Source of the DNA: CAIWHR01 sp963734085
GTDB lineage: Bacteria; Pseudomonadota; Gammaproteobacteria; Burkholderiales; Casimicrobiaceae
Length of the DNA stretch: 64,000 bases
NCBI GenBank assembly: GCA_963734085.1
Contig: CAVTFT010000013.1
Location: 124,001 to 188,000 of the forward strand
Direction of reading: 5' to 3'
The notes below the pieces were generated by a model. It was not told where the DNA came from. It did no database searches and saw only the letters and a program-made list of their open reading frames with translations. Positions 25,588-32,926 of the stretch are shown here, in pieces. Each line of letters opens with the position of its first letter. Position 1 is the first letter of the stretch. The position numbers and the translations under genes were made by a program.

Positions 25588-26682
25588 TTAGGCGGCGAAT
25601 GGAACTTCGATTGTCGCACGCGCGCCGTGCGGAGCGACCTCCTCCAGCGTGAACCGGCCCTGCGACCCGAACAGCGCCGCCAGCCGCTCCCGGAGATTGG
25701 CGAGGCCGACGCCGTTGCCCGGATGGATCGCGCCGCCGGCAAGGCCGCGGCCGGTGTCGGTGACGCTGACGACGAGGCGTTCTCCGGCGCGAAACGCCTC
25801 GATCCGGATCGACCCGCCCGCAGCCTGCGGCTCGATGCCGTGCGTGACGGCGTTCTCGACGATCGTGATGAGCAACGCCGGCGGAAACGAATGCGCACGC
25901 AGCTCTTCCGGTACGACGATTTCAGACGCCAGGCGCTTGCCCATCCGCATTCGCAGCACGCTGAGATAGGCTTCGGCGAGGGCGAGCTCCTGGCCCAGCG
26001 TCGCGCTCGCGGTCCGCAGCTGAGGCAGTGCCGCGCGCAGGTACGAGAGAAGGTGGGTAAGCAGCCTTGCGGCCTGCGGCGGATCGGTCTCGATCAGATA
26101 TTCGAGCGAAGCGAGCGTGTTGAAGAGGAAGTGCGGCTCGATCTGGGCTTGCATCATCTTGAGCTCCGCCTCGACTGCCTGCCGCGACAGCTTGCTCCGG
26201 TCCGCTTCCGCCTTGAGCATCTGGGCACGGGCCCACGCTTCGCGGAACTTCAGCATGAAGAACAGGCTCGCGCAGAGCCCCATGATGAACGCCGAGATCG
26301 CCGTGCCGATGAACTGGCCGGGCGAGCCGTGTCCGTGGAGGTGGCCGAGCCCGTACTCGGGGTCGGCGATCAGGTAGCCCTTGATGACGAGCACCAGCAC
26401 GAGCCCGAGCGCCGTGCCTGCGGCGACCGCGCCGATCAACCGCCGGAACGGATGCGCACTCCTCCAGGGGCGCGCCACGTTGACCGCGTACGCGATGGCA
26501 AGGCCGAACGACTGGGCGGTGATGAAGGGGTGCCAGAATGGACGCGTCTCCTCGGTGTAGAGCAGCGCGGCAACGCCGGTGTTGATCGCCGCGATCAGCA
26601 GGACCGTGAGCCAGGAGATGCGAAAGCCGCCGGCGAGCGCTGCAAGCCAGTTCCGGGGCTCGGGAGGAGCGAGGGTAGCCAT
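25588..26682 (-). CDS. LytS-family sensor histidine kinase (His_kinase/HATPase_c)
   Basis: A 364-residue membrane sensor. Four hydrophobic segments lie in residues 15-150 (including LTVLLIAAINTGVAALLY and FIGTAISAFIMGLCASLFF) with no sizeable periplasmic domain. The phospho-acceptor histidine is in AQIEPHFLFNTLASLEYL, the His_kinase signature of the AlgZ/YpdA group. The ATP-binding part has ITIVENAVTHGIEP (N box) and VTDTGRGLAGG with GVGLANLRERL (G boxes). Histidine-rich GLGHLHGHG (about residues 111-119) could bind metal (inference). Pairs with the LytTR regulator downstream. Confidence 0.9.
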   Translation of the reverse strand: MATLAPPEPRNWLAALAGGFRISWLTVLLIAAINTGVAALLYTEETRPFWHPFITAQSFGLAIAYAVNVARPWRSAHPFRRLIGAVAAGTALGLVLVLVIKGYLIADPEYGLGHLHGHGSPGQFIGTAISAFIMGLCASLFFMLKFREAWARAQMLKAEADRSKLSRQAVEAELKMMQAQIEPHFLFNTLASLEYLIETDPPQAARLLTHLLSYLRAALPQLRTASATLGQELALAEAYLSVLRMRMGKRLASEIVVPEELRAHSFPPALLITIVENAVTHGIEPQAAGGSIRIEAFRAGERLVVSVTDTGRGLAGGAIHPGNGVGLANLRERLAALFGSQGRFTLEEVAPHGARATIEVPFAA

Positions 26683-26776
26683 GGGTGAATTCTACGGATG
26701 GGGCCGCCGTCGCAGGGTCCGCCGCGACGAACTGCGGCAGGCGGCGACGGGCCGCGGCGCGGTGGCTCCGTGGGGA

Positions 26777-27967
26777 CTACAGCGTCCGCACGAACGCCTC
26801 GACCCGGGCCACGGCTTCCGTGCACTCCTCTTCGGCGGCGACCAACGCAATGCGGATCCGGCCGCGTCCCGGGTTCGTTCCGTGCGCATCGCGGGCGAGA
26901 TAGCTCCCCGGAAGCACGGTGACCGCCGTTTCGGCGAGGAGCCGCTTGGCGAAGAGCGCATCGTCGATCGGCGTTTGCGCCCACAGGTAGAACGCGGCGT
27001 CCGGCATTGCGCAGGGCAGCACCGGCGCGAGCCGCGGCTGGAGCGCGGCGAACTTGGCAGCGTAGTTGGCCCGATTTGCGCGGACGTGCGCTTCGTCGTT
27101 CCAGGCGGCGATGCTCGCCGCCGCGACCGCAGGCGACATCGCCGAGCCATGGTAGGTGCGGTAGTGCAGGAAGGCCTTGATCAGTGCCGCATCGCCGGCG
27201 ATGTAGCCCGATCTCAGACCCGGTGCGTTCGACCGCTTGGAAAGGCTGCCGATGGACACAAGGCGCGGGAAGCCCTCGCGGCCGAGCTCGCGCGCGACGG
27301 CAAGCGCACCGACGGGGGGGCGCGCTTCGTCGAAGTAGATTTCCGAGTAGCACTCGTCGGCAGCGACGACGAAGCCGTGGCGATCGGAAAGCTCGAACAG
27401 CAGCCGCCATTCGTCCGCGGTCGTAACGCGACCGGTCGGGTTGTCTGGCGAGCAGACATAGACGAGCTGCGTGCGCGCCCACACGGCGTCCGGCACGTCG
27501 CGCCACGCCGGCGCGTAGCCGTTCTCGGCCAGCGCGTTGACGCAATACGGCTCCGCGCCGGCGAGGAGCGCGCTGCCTTCGTAGATCTGATAGAACGGAT
27601 TCGGCATCACCACGGTGGCGCCGACGCGGCTCGCGTCGATCGCCGTCTGCCCGAACGCGAACAGCGCCTCGCGGCTCCCCAGCACCGGTAGGACCTGCGT
27701 GGCGGGATCGAGGCCGAGGCCATGCCGGCGATCGAGCCAACCCGCGATCGCCTCGCGGAGCGCGGGCGTCCCGATCGTCGTGGGATAATTCGCGACGCCG
27801 GCGGCGCCCTCCGCCATCGCGTCGAGAATCAGGCGCGGCGTCGGATGCTTGGGCTCGCCGATCGAAAGATTGATTGGCTTCAACGCCGGATTCGGCGTTA
27901 CATCGGCGAACCATTGCCGCAGCCGCTCGAACGGGTAGGGCTGCAAGCGGGAAAGGCGGGGATTCAC
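26777..27967 (-). CDS. dapC: N-succinyldiaminopimelate aminotransferase DapC
   Basis: A 396-residue class I/II PLP aminotransferase forming N-succinyl-LL-diaminopimelate. N terminus NPRLSRLQPYPFERLRQWF is characteristic of betaproteobacterial DapC. Other landmarks: SIGEPKHPTP, CSPDNPTGRV (substrate/PLP), ADECYSEIYF and the PLP lysine in SIGSLSKRSNAPGLRSGY. GTG at 27967 is used because homologues begin there; the longer frame upstream adds about 48 non-homologous residues. With dapD (23881) and dapE (16246) the window holds three successive steps of the succinylase branch. Confidence 0.93.
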   Translation of the reverse strand: MNPRLSRLQPYPFERLRQWFADVTPNPALKPINLSIGEPKHPTPRLILDAMAEGAAGVANYPTTIGTPALREAIAGWLDRRHGLGLDPATQVLPVLGSREALFAFGQTAIDASRVGATVVMPNPFYQIYEGSALLAGAEPYCVNALAENGYAPAWRDVPDAVWARTQLVYVCSPDNPTGRVTTADEWRLLFELSDRHGFVVAADECYSEIYFDEARPPVGALAVARELGREGFPRLVSIGSLSKRSNAPGLRSGYIAGDAALIKAFLHYRTYHGSAMSPAVAAASIAAWNDEAHVRANRANYAAKFAALQPRLAPVLPCAMPDAAFYLWAQTPIDDALFAKRLLAETAVTVLPGSYLARDAHGTNPGRGRIRIALVAAEEECTEAVARVEAFVRTL

Positions 27968-28071
27968 GTGGGCTATACGGCGGACGAAGCGCGAGATCGA
28001 TCGATTATAGCCAAGCGCCAGCCGCGTTCCGGCGCACGGATCGGCGCACGCTTTGCGGCGTGACGACGGAG

Positions 28072-28938
28072 ATGAATCCGGCTGAGCGACTCGCGGCGTC
28101 GCCACCACCGCCGCGGCCGTGGCGAGTCGCTTCGTGGCTCGCGACAGTGGCGGCCGGCGGCGTGCTCGCGATCGTCCTCGCCTACTGGGGCTGGCGCATA
28201 TGGGGTCCCGTCAGCGTGCCGGTGCCGCCACCGGTGACGCCCGAGCACTGGACCGAGGCGATCGTTTCCGCGCCGCTGTTCGGCCGCCCTTCGGCAGCGG
28301 CGGCGAGCGCTGGGGAGCCTGCGGCAAGAACGCTCGGCGGCGATGCGCGGCTGCTCGGCGTCTTCGCAGAACGCGACGGCCAGGGTTACGCGCTGTTCCG
28401 CTTTCCCGATCGCGGACCGGTGCTCGTGAAGTCGGGGCAGGAGATCGCAAAGGACGTCAGGCTGGAGAGCGTGCGGCCCGACGGCGTTCGCATCCGCGAT
28501 CATGGCGACGTGCGCGAGATCGTGTTGCGTGCGCCGCCCGTCGTTGCGGCAGCGCCGGCGGCTGCGGCCGAGCGCGCGCGCGTCGCGGCGGCGCGACCGG
28601 GATGCACGGCCCCCGCGGGCTACAAGGGGCCCGTCTATCGTCTCAACGCCGAGCTCCTGACCGGCATCGCGTCGCAGCCCGATAGCTGGAAAGCGCTGCT
28701 CGTGCCGACCGCGGGCGGGCTCGCGGTGCGTGACGAAAGCGGTTTCGCCGTGATGCTCGGGATGAAGGCCGGGGACCGGATGGCAGTGGCGAACGGGATT
28801 GCGCTCGCCGGCATCGACGACGTGTTGACGGCGGTCGTGAAGCCGCTGCTCGCGAGCCAATCGGTCCGCGTCACCGGCACGCGCGACGGCAGGGCCGCGG
28901 AATGGCTGTTCGTGAACGCGGGCGCCTGTCCGGGTTAA
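28072..28938 (+). CDS. GspC-like type II secretion protein
   Basis: A 288-residue protein with a single N-terminal membrane span (residues 20-43), a small beta domain (LGGDARLLGVFAERDGQGYALF, about 90-150) like the GspC homology region, and a C-terminal PDZ-like domain (FAVMLGMKAGDRMAVANGIA, about 225-285). This is the layout of the inner-membrane GspC component that links platform and secretin. No other gsp genes are nearby, so it is an orphan here, as is seen in several Burkholderiales. Start uncertain: ATG 28072 or GTG 28060. Convergent with gph. Confidence 0.75.
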   Translation: MNPAERLAASPPPPRPWRVASWLATVAAGGVLAIVLAYWGWRIWGPVSVPVPPPVTPEHWTEAIVSAPLFGRPSAAAASAGEPAARTLGGDARLLGVFAERDGQGYALFRFPDRGPVLVKSGQEIAKDVRLESVRPDGVRIRDHGDVREIVLRAPPVVAAAPAAAAERARVAAARPGCTAPAGYKGPVYRLNAELLTGIASQPDSWKALLVPTAGGLAVRDESGFAVMLGMKAGDRMAVANGIALAGIDDVLTAVVKPLLASQSVRVTGTRDGRAAEWLFVNAGACPG

Positions 28939-28951
28939 CGAGCCTCGCAGT

Positions 28952-29662
28952 TCATGCCGGCGGCGGCGCCGGCAGCCACGCGAGCAGCTCTTCGGGTGCG
29001 TCGATGATGCCGTCGGCGGGCCACGCCTCCGGCGTCTCGTCCACGCGAAGATAACCGTAACGCGCGACGATCGTGTGCATCCGCGCGGCGATTCCGGCAC
29101 TGACGTCGCGCTCGGCATCGCCGACGTAGACGCAGCGCTCCGGCGCGACGCCCAGGCGCTTCGCCGCGTCGAGGAGCGGCGCCGGATGCGGCTTGGCGAA
29201 CGGTGTCGTATCGCCGCAGACGACCGCGCGGGCGCGCGACGCGAGGCGCAATTGCAGCAGCAACGGCCCCGTATAGCGCGCGGCCTTGTTGGTGACGATG
29301 CCCCACGGCAGCGCGCGCGCTTCGATCGCGTCGAGGAGGTCGCCGGCGCTCGCGAACAGCGCCGATTGCACGCACAGCGCCGCTTCGTAGTGCACGAGGA
29401 AAGCGTCACGCGCTTCGACGTAGGCGGGATCGCCTGGCGCGAGGCCCATGCCTTCACCGAGGAGCCCCCGCGCGCCGTGCGAGGCGAACGGGCGCAACCG
29501 TTCGAGCGGTACGGGCGCCAAACCGCGGTCCGCGCGGACGCGGTTCAGCGCGGCGCCGAGATCCGGCGCCGTATCGACGAGCGTGCCGTCGAGATCGAAC
29601 AGCACCGCGTCGACGGGCAGCGCTCGCGGCAGGCGCTTTTCCGCCACGTGCGTGTCAGGCAT
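28952..29662 (-). CDS. gph: Phosphoglycolate phosphatase
   Basis: A 236-residue HAD-family phosphatase. Motif I is VLFDLDGTLVDTAPDL (nucleophile Asp near residue 22), motif II IVTNK, and motifs III/IV KPHPAPLL and VYVGDAERDVSAG. Removes phosphate from 2-phosphoglycolate formed in oxygenase reactions or DNA repair; related enzymes recycle N-acetylmuramate phosphate, so the substrate is not fixed by sequence. Its start overlaps the ubiG stop by eight bases (ATGCCTGA), the standard ubiG-gph pair. Confidence 0.92.
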   Translation of the reverse strand: MPDTHVAEKRLPRALPVDAVLFDLDGTLVDTAPDLGAALNRVRADRGLAPVPLERLRPFASHGARGLLGEGMGLAPGDPAYVEARDAFLVHYEAALCVQSALFASAGDLLDAIEARALPWGIVTNKAARYTGPLLLQLRLASRARAVVCGDTTPFAKPHPAPLLDAAKRLGVAPERCVYVGDAERDVSAGIAARMHTIVARYGYLRVDETPEAWPADGIIDAPEELLAWLPAPPPA

Positions 29663-30386
29663 CGGCGACGCGGGAGAACGCCATCAGATAGTTGACGTCG
29701 GTATCCGGCCCGAGCCTGAACGTGCGGGTGAGCGGGTTGTAGGTGAGGCCGGTGACCTCGATGGGTGCGAGAGCGGCGCGGCGCGCAAAGCGGGCAACTT
29801 CTGCCGGCGTCAGGAATTTCGCGTAATCGTGCGTGCCGCGCGGCAGCATGCGAAGCACGTACTCGGCGCCGAGGATCGCGAGGGCATAGGCCTTGGGATT
29901 GCGATTGATCGTCGAGATCGCAACGATGCCGGCGGGCTTCGCGAGCGCGGCGCACGCCGCGATGAGCGCGCCCGGATCGGGCACGTGCTCCAGCAATTCC
30001 ATGCAGGTGACGGCGTCGAACGCACCCGGCATTTCGGCGGCGAGCGCCTCCGCGGCGACGAGTCGATAATCGACGGTCGCGCCCGATTCCAGCTTGTGCA
30101 GCCGCGCGACACCGAGTGCCTTGTCGCCCAGGTCGATGCCGAGCACTTCCGCGCCGCGTGCCGCCATCGCTTCGGAGAGGATTCCACCGCCGCAACCGAC
30201 GTCGACGATCTTCTTGCCGGCAAACCCGCCCAGCACACGCTCGATCCAGCCGATGCGCAGCGGATTGATCCGGTGCAGCGGCCCGAACATCGTGCTCTCC
30301 GGATCCCACCAGTGATGTGCGAGCGCGCCGAACTTGGCGAGCTCGCCCGGATCGACATTTACGGAGGACGCAGTCGTGGACGTCAT
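29655..30386 (-). CDS. ubiG: Ubiquinone biosynthesis O-methyltransferase UbiG
   Basis: A 243-residue SAM-dependent methyltransferase acting at both O-methylation steps of ubiquinone synthesis. SAM motif VDVGCGGGILSEAMAARG (about residues 55-72); family-specific WWDPESTMFGPLHRINPLRIGWI near the N terminus and NRNPKAYALAILGAEYVL later. ATG 30386 overlaps the stop of the upstream deaminase gene by four bases (ATGA), so the three genes deaminase-ubiG-gph form one overlapping operon. Confidence 0.95.
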   Translation of the reverse strand: MTSTTASSVNVDPGELAKFGALAHHWWDPESTMFGPLHRINPLRIGWIERVLGGFAGKKIVDVGCGGGILSEAMAARGAEVLGIDLGDKALGVARLHKLESGATVDYRLVAAEALAAEMPGAFDAVTCMELLEHVPDPGALIAACAALAKPAGIVAISTINRNPKAYALAILGAEYVLRMLPRGTHDYAKFLTPAEVARFARRAALAPIEVTGLTYNPLTRTFRLGPDTDVNYLMAFSRVADA

Positions 30387-31690
30387 TGCAATCGTTCCTG
30401 CCAGAAGCGGGCGCGAGCCACGATAGCCGCTTCGTCCGCCGTCGTCAAAGTGCGGCCCGCGACGACGTGCTGCCCATGGATCCACACATCGGTCACCACC
30501 TCGCGACCGATCGCGTGCACGACGTGCGAGATCGGATCGTAGCAGGGCGTGGCGTCGAGGCCGGAAAGTTCGACGGCCACGACGTCTGCGGCCTTGCCCG
30601 GCACGAGCGATCCGATCTCGCGGTCGAGGCCGAGGGCACGCGCGCCCCCCAGCGTCGCGCAAGCGAGGACCTGTGCCGCCGGAAGCGCCGCCGCATCGCC
30701 GGTCGCGACCTTGGCGAGCAACGCGGCAAGGCGCATTTCGCCGAAGAGGTCGAGCCGGTTGTTCGACGCGGCGCCGTCGGTGCCGAGCGCCACGTTGATG
30801 CCACGACCGAGGACGATGCCGATCGGTGCGATGCCGCTGCCGAGCTTCATGTTGGACGCCGGGCAGTGGACCACATGACCGCCGTGCAGGGCGAGGAGCT
30901 CGATGTCGTCTGGGCCGAGGTGGACGCCGTGGATCGCGATGAAGCCGGGACCCGTCGCGCCCAGCGCATGCAGGCGGGCAAGCGGCGTCTGGTGGTAGCG
31001 CTCGCGGCTTTCCGCGATCTCCTGCGCCGTTTCCGCGAGGTGCGTCTGGATCGGCAGATCGAGCTGCCGCGCATACATGACGATGCGCTCCCACGTTGCG
31101 TCGGCGACGGTGTAGGGCGCATGCGGCGCGAGCGAGAACGTGAGCCGGGGCTCGTGCTTCCACGTATCGCGCGCGGCGAGCCCGCGCTGCAGATAGCCGT
31201 CGGGATCGGCCGCATAAGGCGTGGGGAAATCGAGGATCGGCGCGCCGAGCATCGCCCGGATCCCGACTTCGACGAACGCCCGCGCGCTGGCGTCGGGAAA
31301 GAAATACATGTCGTTGCAGCACGTGACGCCGCCGCGCAGCATCTCTGCGGCTGCCAGCCTTGCCCCGTCGTAGACGAAATCCGGGGCGACGAAGCGCGTC
31401 TCGCGCGGCCAGATGTGCCGCTCGAGCCAGACGTCGAGCGGCACGTCGTCGGCGATGCCGCGAAAGAGGGTCATCGCCGCATGTGTGTGCGCGTTGACGA
31501 GCCCCGGCAGCAGCACGTGTCCCGGCAGAACGACATGCTTGCGCGCCGCAAAGTCGCGCTCCGCTTCCGTTGCCGGCACGATCGCGACAATGCGCCCGGC
31601 GTCGGCGATCAACGCATGATCGATGAGTGCGCACGCTGGTTCGACGGGGACGATCCAGCCGGCGTCGAGACGAAGATCGACGGGTCGCAT
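30383..31690 (-). CDS. mtaD: 5-methylthioadenosine/S-adenosylhomocysteine deaminase (TRZ/ATZ family)
   Basis: A 435-residue amidohydrolase. Metal and catalytic motifs: LVNAHTHAAM (two His), QTHLAETAQEI, AIHGVHLGPDD and the Asp in VALGTDGAASNN. The N- and C-terminal beta sandwich typical of the superfamily is present (DAGWIVPVEP, IGSLVPGKAADVV). In proteobacteria this family deaminates MTA to methylthioinosine (and SAH to inosylhomocysteine); the phosphorylase for that product is encoded at 18873. Removing MTA and SAH also suits its position before the methyltransferase ubiG. First gene of the operon. Confidence 0.85.
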   Translation of the reverse strand: MRPVDLRLDAGWIVPVEPACALIDHALIADAGRIVAIVPATEAERDFAARKHVVLPGHVLLPGLVNAHTHAAMTLFRGIADDVPLDVWLERHIWPRETRFVAPDFVYDGARLAAAEMLRGGVTCCNDMYFFPDASARAFVEVGIRAMLGAPILDFPTPYAADPDGYLQRGLAARDTWKHEPRLTFSLAPHAPYTVADATWERIVMYARQLDLPIQTHLAETAQEIAESRERYHQTPLARLHALGATGPGFIAIHGVHLGPDDIELLALHGGHVVHCPASNMKLGSGIAPIGIVLGRGINVALGTDGAASNNRLDLFGEMRLAALLAKVATGDAAALPAAQVLACATLGGARALGLDREIGSLVPGKAADVVAVELSGLDATPCYDPISHVVHAIGREVVTDVWIHGQHVVAGRTLTTADEAAIVARARFWQERLQ

Positions 31691-31786
31691 GAGGGTTGTC
31701 GCCAGTCTATGCGTTTTGGTGGGGTCCCGACAGGCGCGTTCACCCTAGGCCGGTACGCAGCGGTGAAGCGCGGCTTTCTCGCGCCG

Positions 31787-31820
31787 AAAAAAAGCCCCGC
31801 GCGACGGCGGGGCTTTTTCT
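31787..31820 (-). terminator. Rho-independent terminator of the ompA-like gene
   Basis: A perfect 12-base stem, AAAAAGCCCCGC (31789-31800) and GCGGGGCTTTTT (31807-31818), with a six-base loop. Read on the minus strand it ends in seven T and lies 16 bases after the ompA-like stop; a run of T on the plus strand makes it possibly bidirectional. Confidence 0.88.
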
Positions 31821-31835
31821 GTCCGGCGGCGAACG

Positions 31836-32543
31836 TTACCTCTTCATCGCCTCGCCCTTGACTTCGACTTCGACGCGGCGATCCGGCGCGTAGCAGGCGA
31901 TCTGCTCTTTCAGATTCTTCTGCTTGCACACGACACCAGGAACCGGCTGCGTCTTGCCCATGCCGAGGGTTTCGATCTTGTCCTTGGCGATGCCCTTCGA
32001 CACCAGGTAGTCGCGGACCGCGTCAGCGCGGCGCTCCGAGAGCTTCTGGTTGTAGGCCTGCGTGCCGATCGGGTCCGTGTGACCGGTGACGAGCACCAGC
32101 TCTAGCTTCTGGACGCCGGCGAGCTTCGTGATGATCTCGCTGTCGATCGCGGCCTTGCCTTCGGGCTTCAACACCGCCTTGTCGAAATCGAACAGCGCCT
32201 TCGACGCCAGCGTGATCTTCTGCACTTGCGGCGGCGGCGGGGGCGGCGGCGGCGGCGGGGGCGGCGGCGCTACGGCCGGCGGCGGGGCCGGCGGCGGCTT
32301 CGGAACGAGGTCGGGATCGCATTCGATGATCGCCATGCTCGGCGCCCAGTAACCCGTGCGGATGCAGAGATTGCCGATCTTCGGGTCGCCGAAATTGCTG
32401 TTCCGGACGATGTTCTTGTCGGGTGGAAGCGTGCTGGACGTGACATAACCGCCCTTTTCATTCCCCGGTTCGGCGGCTGCGCCGGCGGAAAACATCGCGG
32501 CAACCAGACCGACGAGGACGCCGGTAACGAGACGACGAGTCAT
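31836..32543 (-). CDS. ompA: OmpA-family outer-membrane protein
   Basis: A 235-residue envelope protein: signal peptide (residues 1-24, cleaved near AAAEP), a short N-terminal part with two cysteines (IGNLCIRTGYW, IIECDP), a run of 13 prolines at about 98-110 within a Pro-rich hinge, and a C-terminal OmpA/MotB peptidoglycan-binding domain (ALFDFDKAVLKPEGKAAID, VTGHTDPIGTQAYNQKLSER, RRVEVEVKGE). There is no eight-strand barrel as in E. coli OmpA, so it tethers the wall without a porin part. ATG 32543 follows GGGGTG. Conserved next to gyrA and ubiG in Burkholderiales. Confidence 0.92.
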   Translation of the reverse strand: MTRRLVTGVLVGLVAAMFSAGAAAEPGNEKGGYVTSSTLPPDKNIVRNSNFGDPKIGNLCIRTGYWAPSMAIIECDPDLVPKPPPAPPPAVAPPPPPPPPPPPPPQVQKITLASKALFDFDKAVLKPEGKAAIDSEIITKLAGVQKLELVLVTGHTDPIGTQAYNQKLSERRADAVRDYLVSKGIAKDKIETLGMGKTQPVPGVVCKQKNLKEQIACYAPDRRVEVEVKGEAMKR

Positions 32544-32662
32544 TGTTTCACCCCTTTTGGCTTTGGTATTGAAGAAGTTTTTTTGCAAACCCGGAAATTT
32601 CCCGCGTCGCCCCGAGGAGCCGCCGAGGGCGGTGACGCGCCGAATCGATTATTTCCACAAAA

Positions 32663-32692
32663 ACTATAGCACAGGGGTCTTGGGCGGTGCAA
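32663..32692 (-). promoter_or_regulatory. Sigma-70-like promoter of the ompA-like gene
   Basis: On the minus strand TTGCAC (32692-32687), 18 bases, TATAGT (32668-32663). Transcription would start near 32656, leaving a 5' leader of about 110 bases before 32543. The 383-base divergent gap 32544-32926 also holds the gyrA promoter; I saw no gene in it. Confidence 0.55.
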
Positions 32693-32749
32693 AAGAAAGT
32701 GGACTTTGGGCAACAGCCGGCGCGCGAGTGTCGCGGCAATGCAACGACG

Positions 32750-32758
32750 TGATAAAAT
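32750..32758 (+). promoter_or_regulatory. Extended -10 promoter candidate for gyrA
   Basis: TG-N-TAAAAT (TG 32750-32751, hexamer 32753-32758) without a clear -35 box, giving a leader of about 160 bases to the gyrA start. An extended -10 can stand in for a weak -35; supercoiling control is known for gyrA promoters elsewhere but cannot be read here. Confidence 0.4.
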
Positions 32759-32926
32759 GATGCATTTTCAAGACCCTCCGGCATCGATCTCCGGTCGTCG
32801 AAGGCGCCGTCGTGGTTCGGCAATGCAGCCTTGAGCCACGCTCCGGCTGCCGATGAGTTGCCCGCAACTGCCCGGAATCCGCCCACCAGCGTCAAGTAAC
32901 GCCGTTCAAGAAAGAAAACCCCGCCC

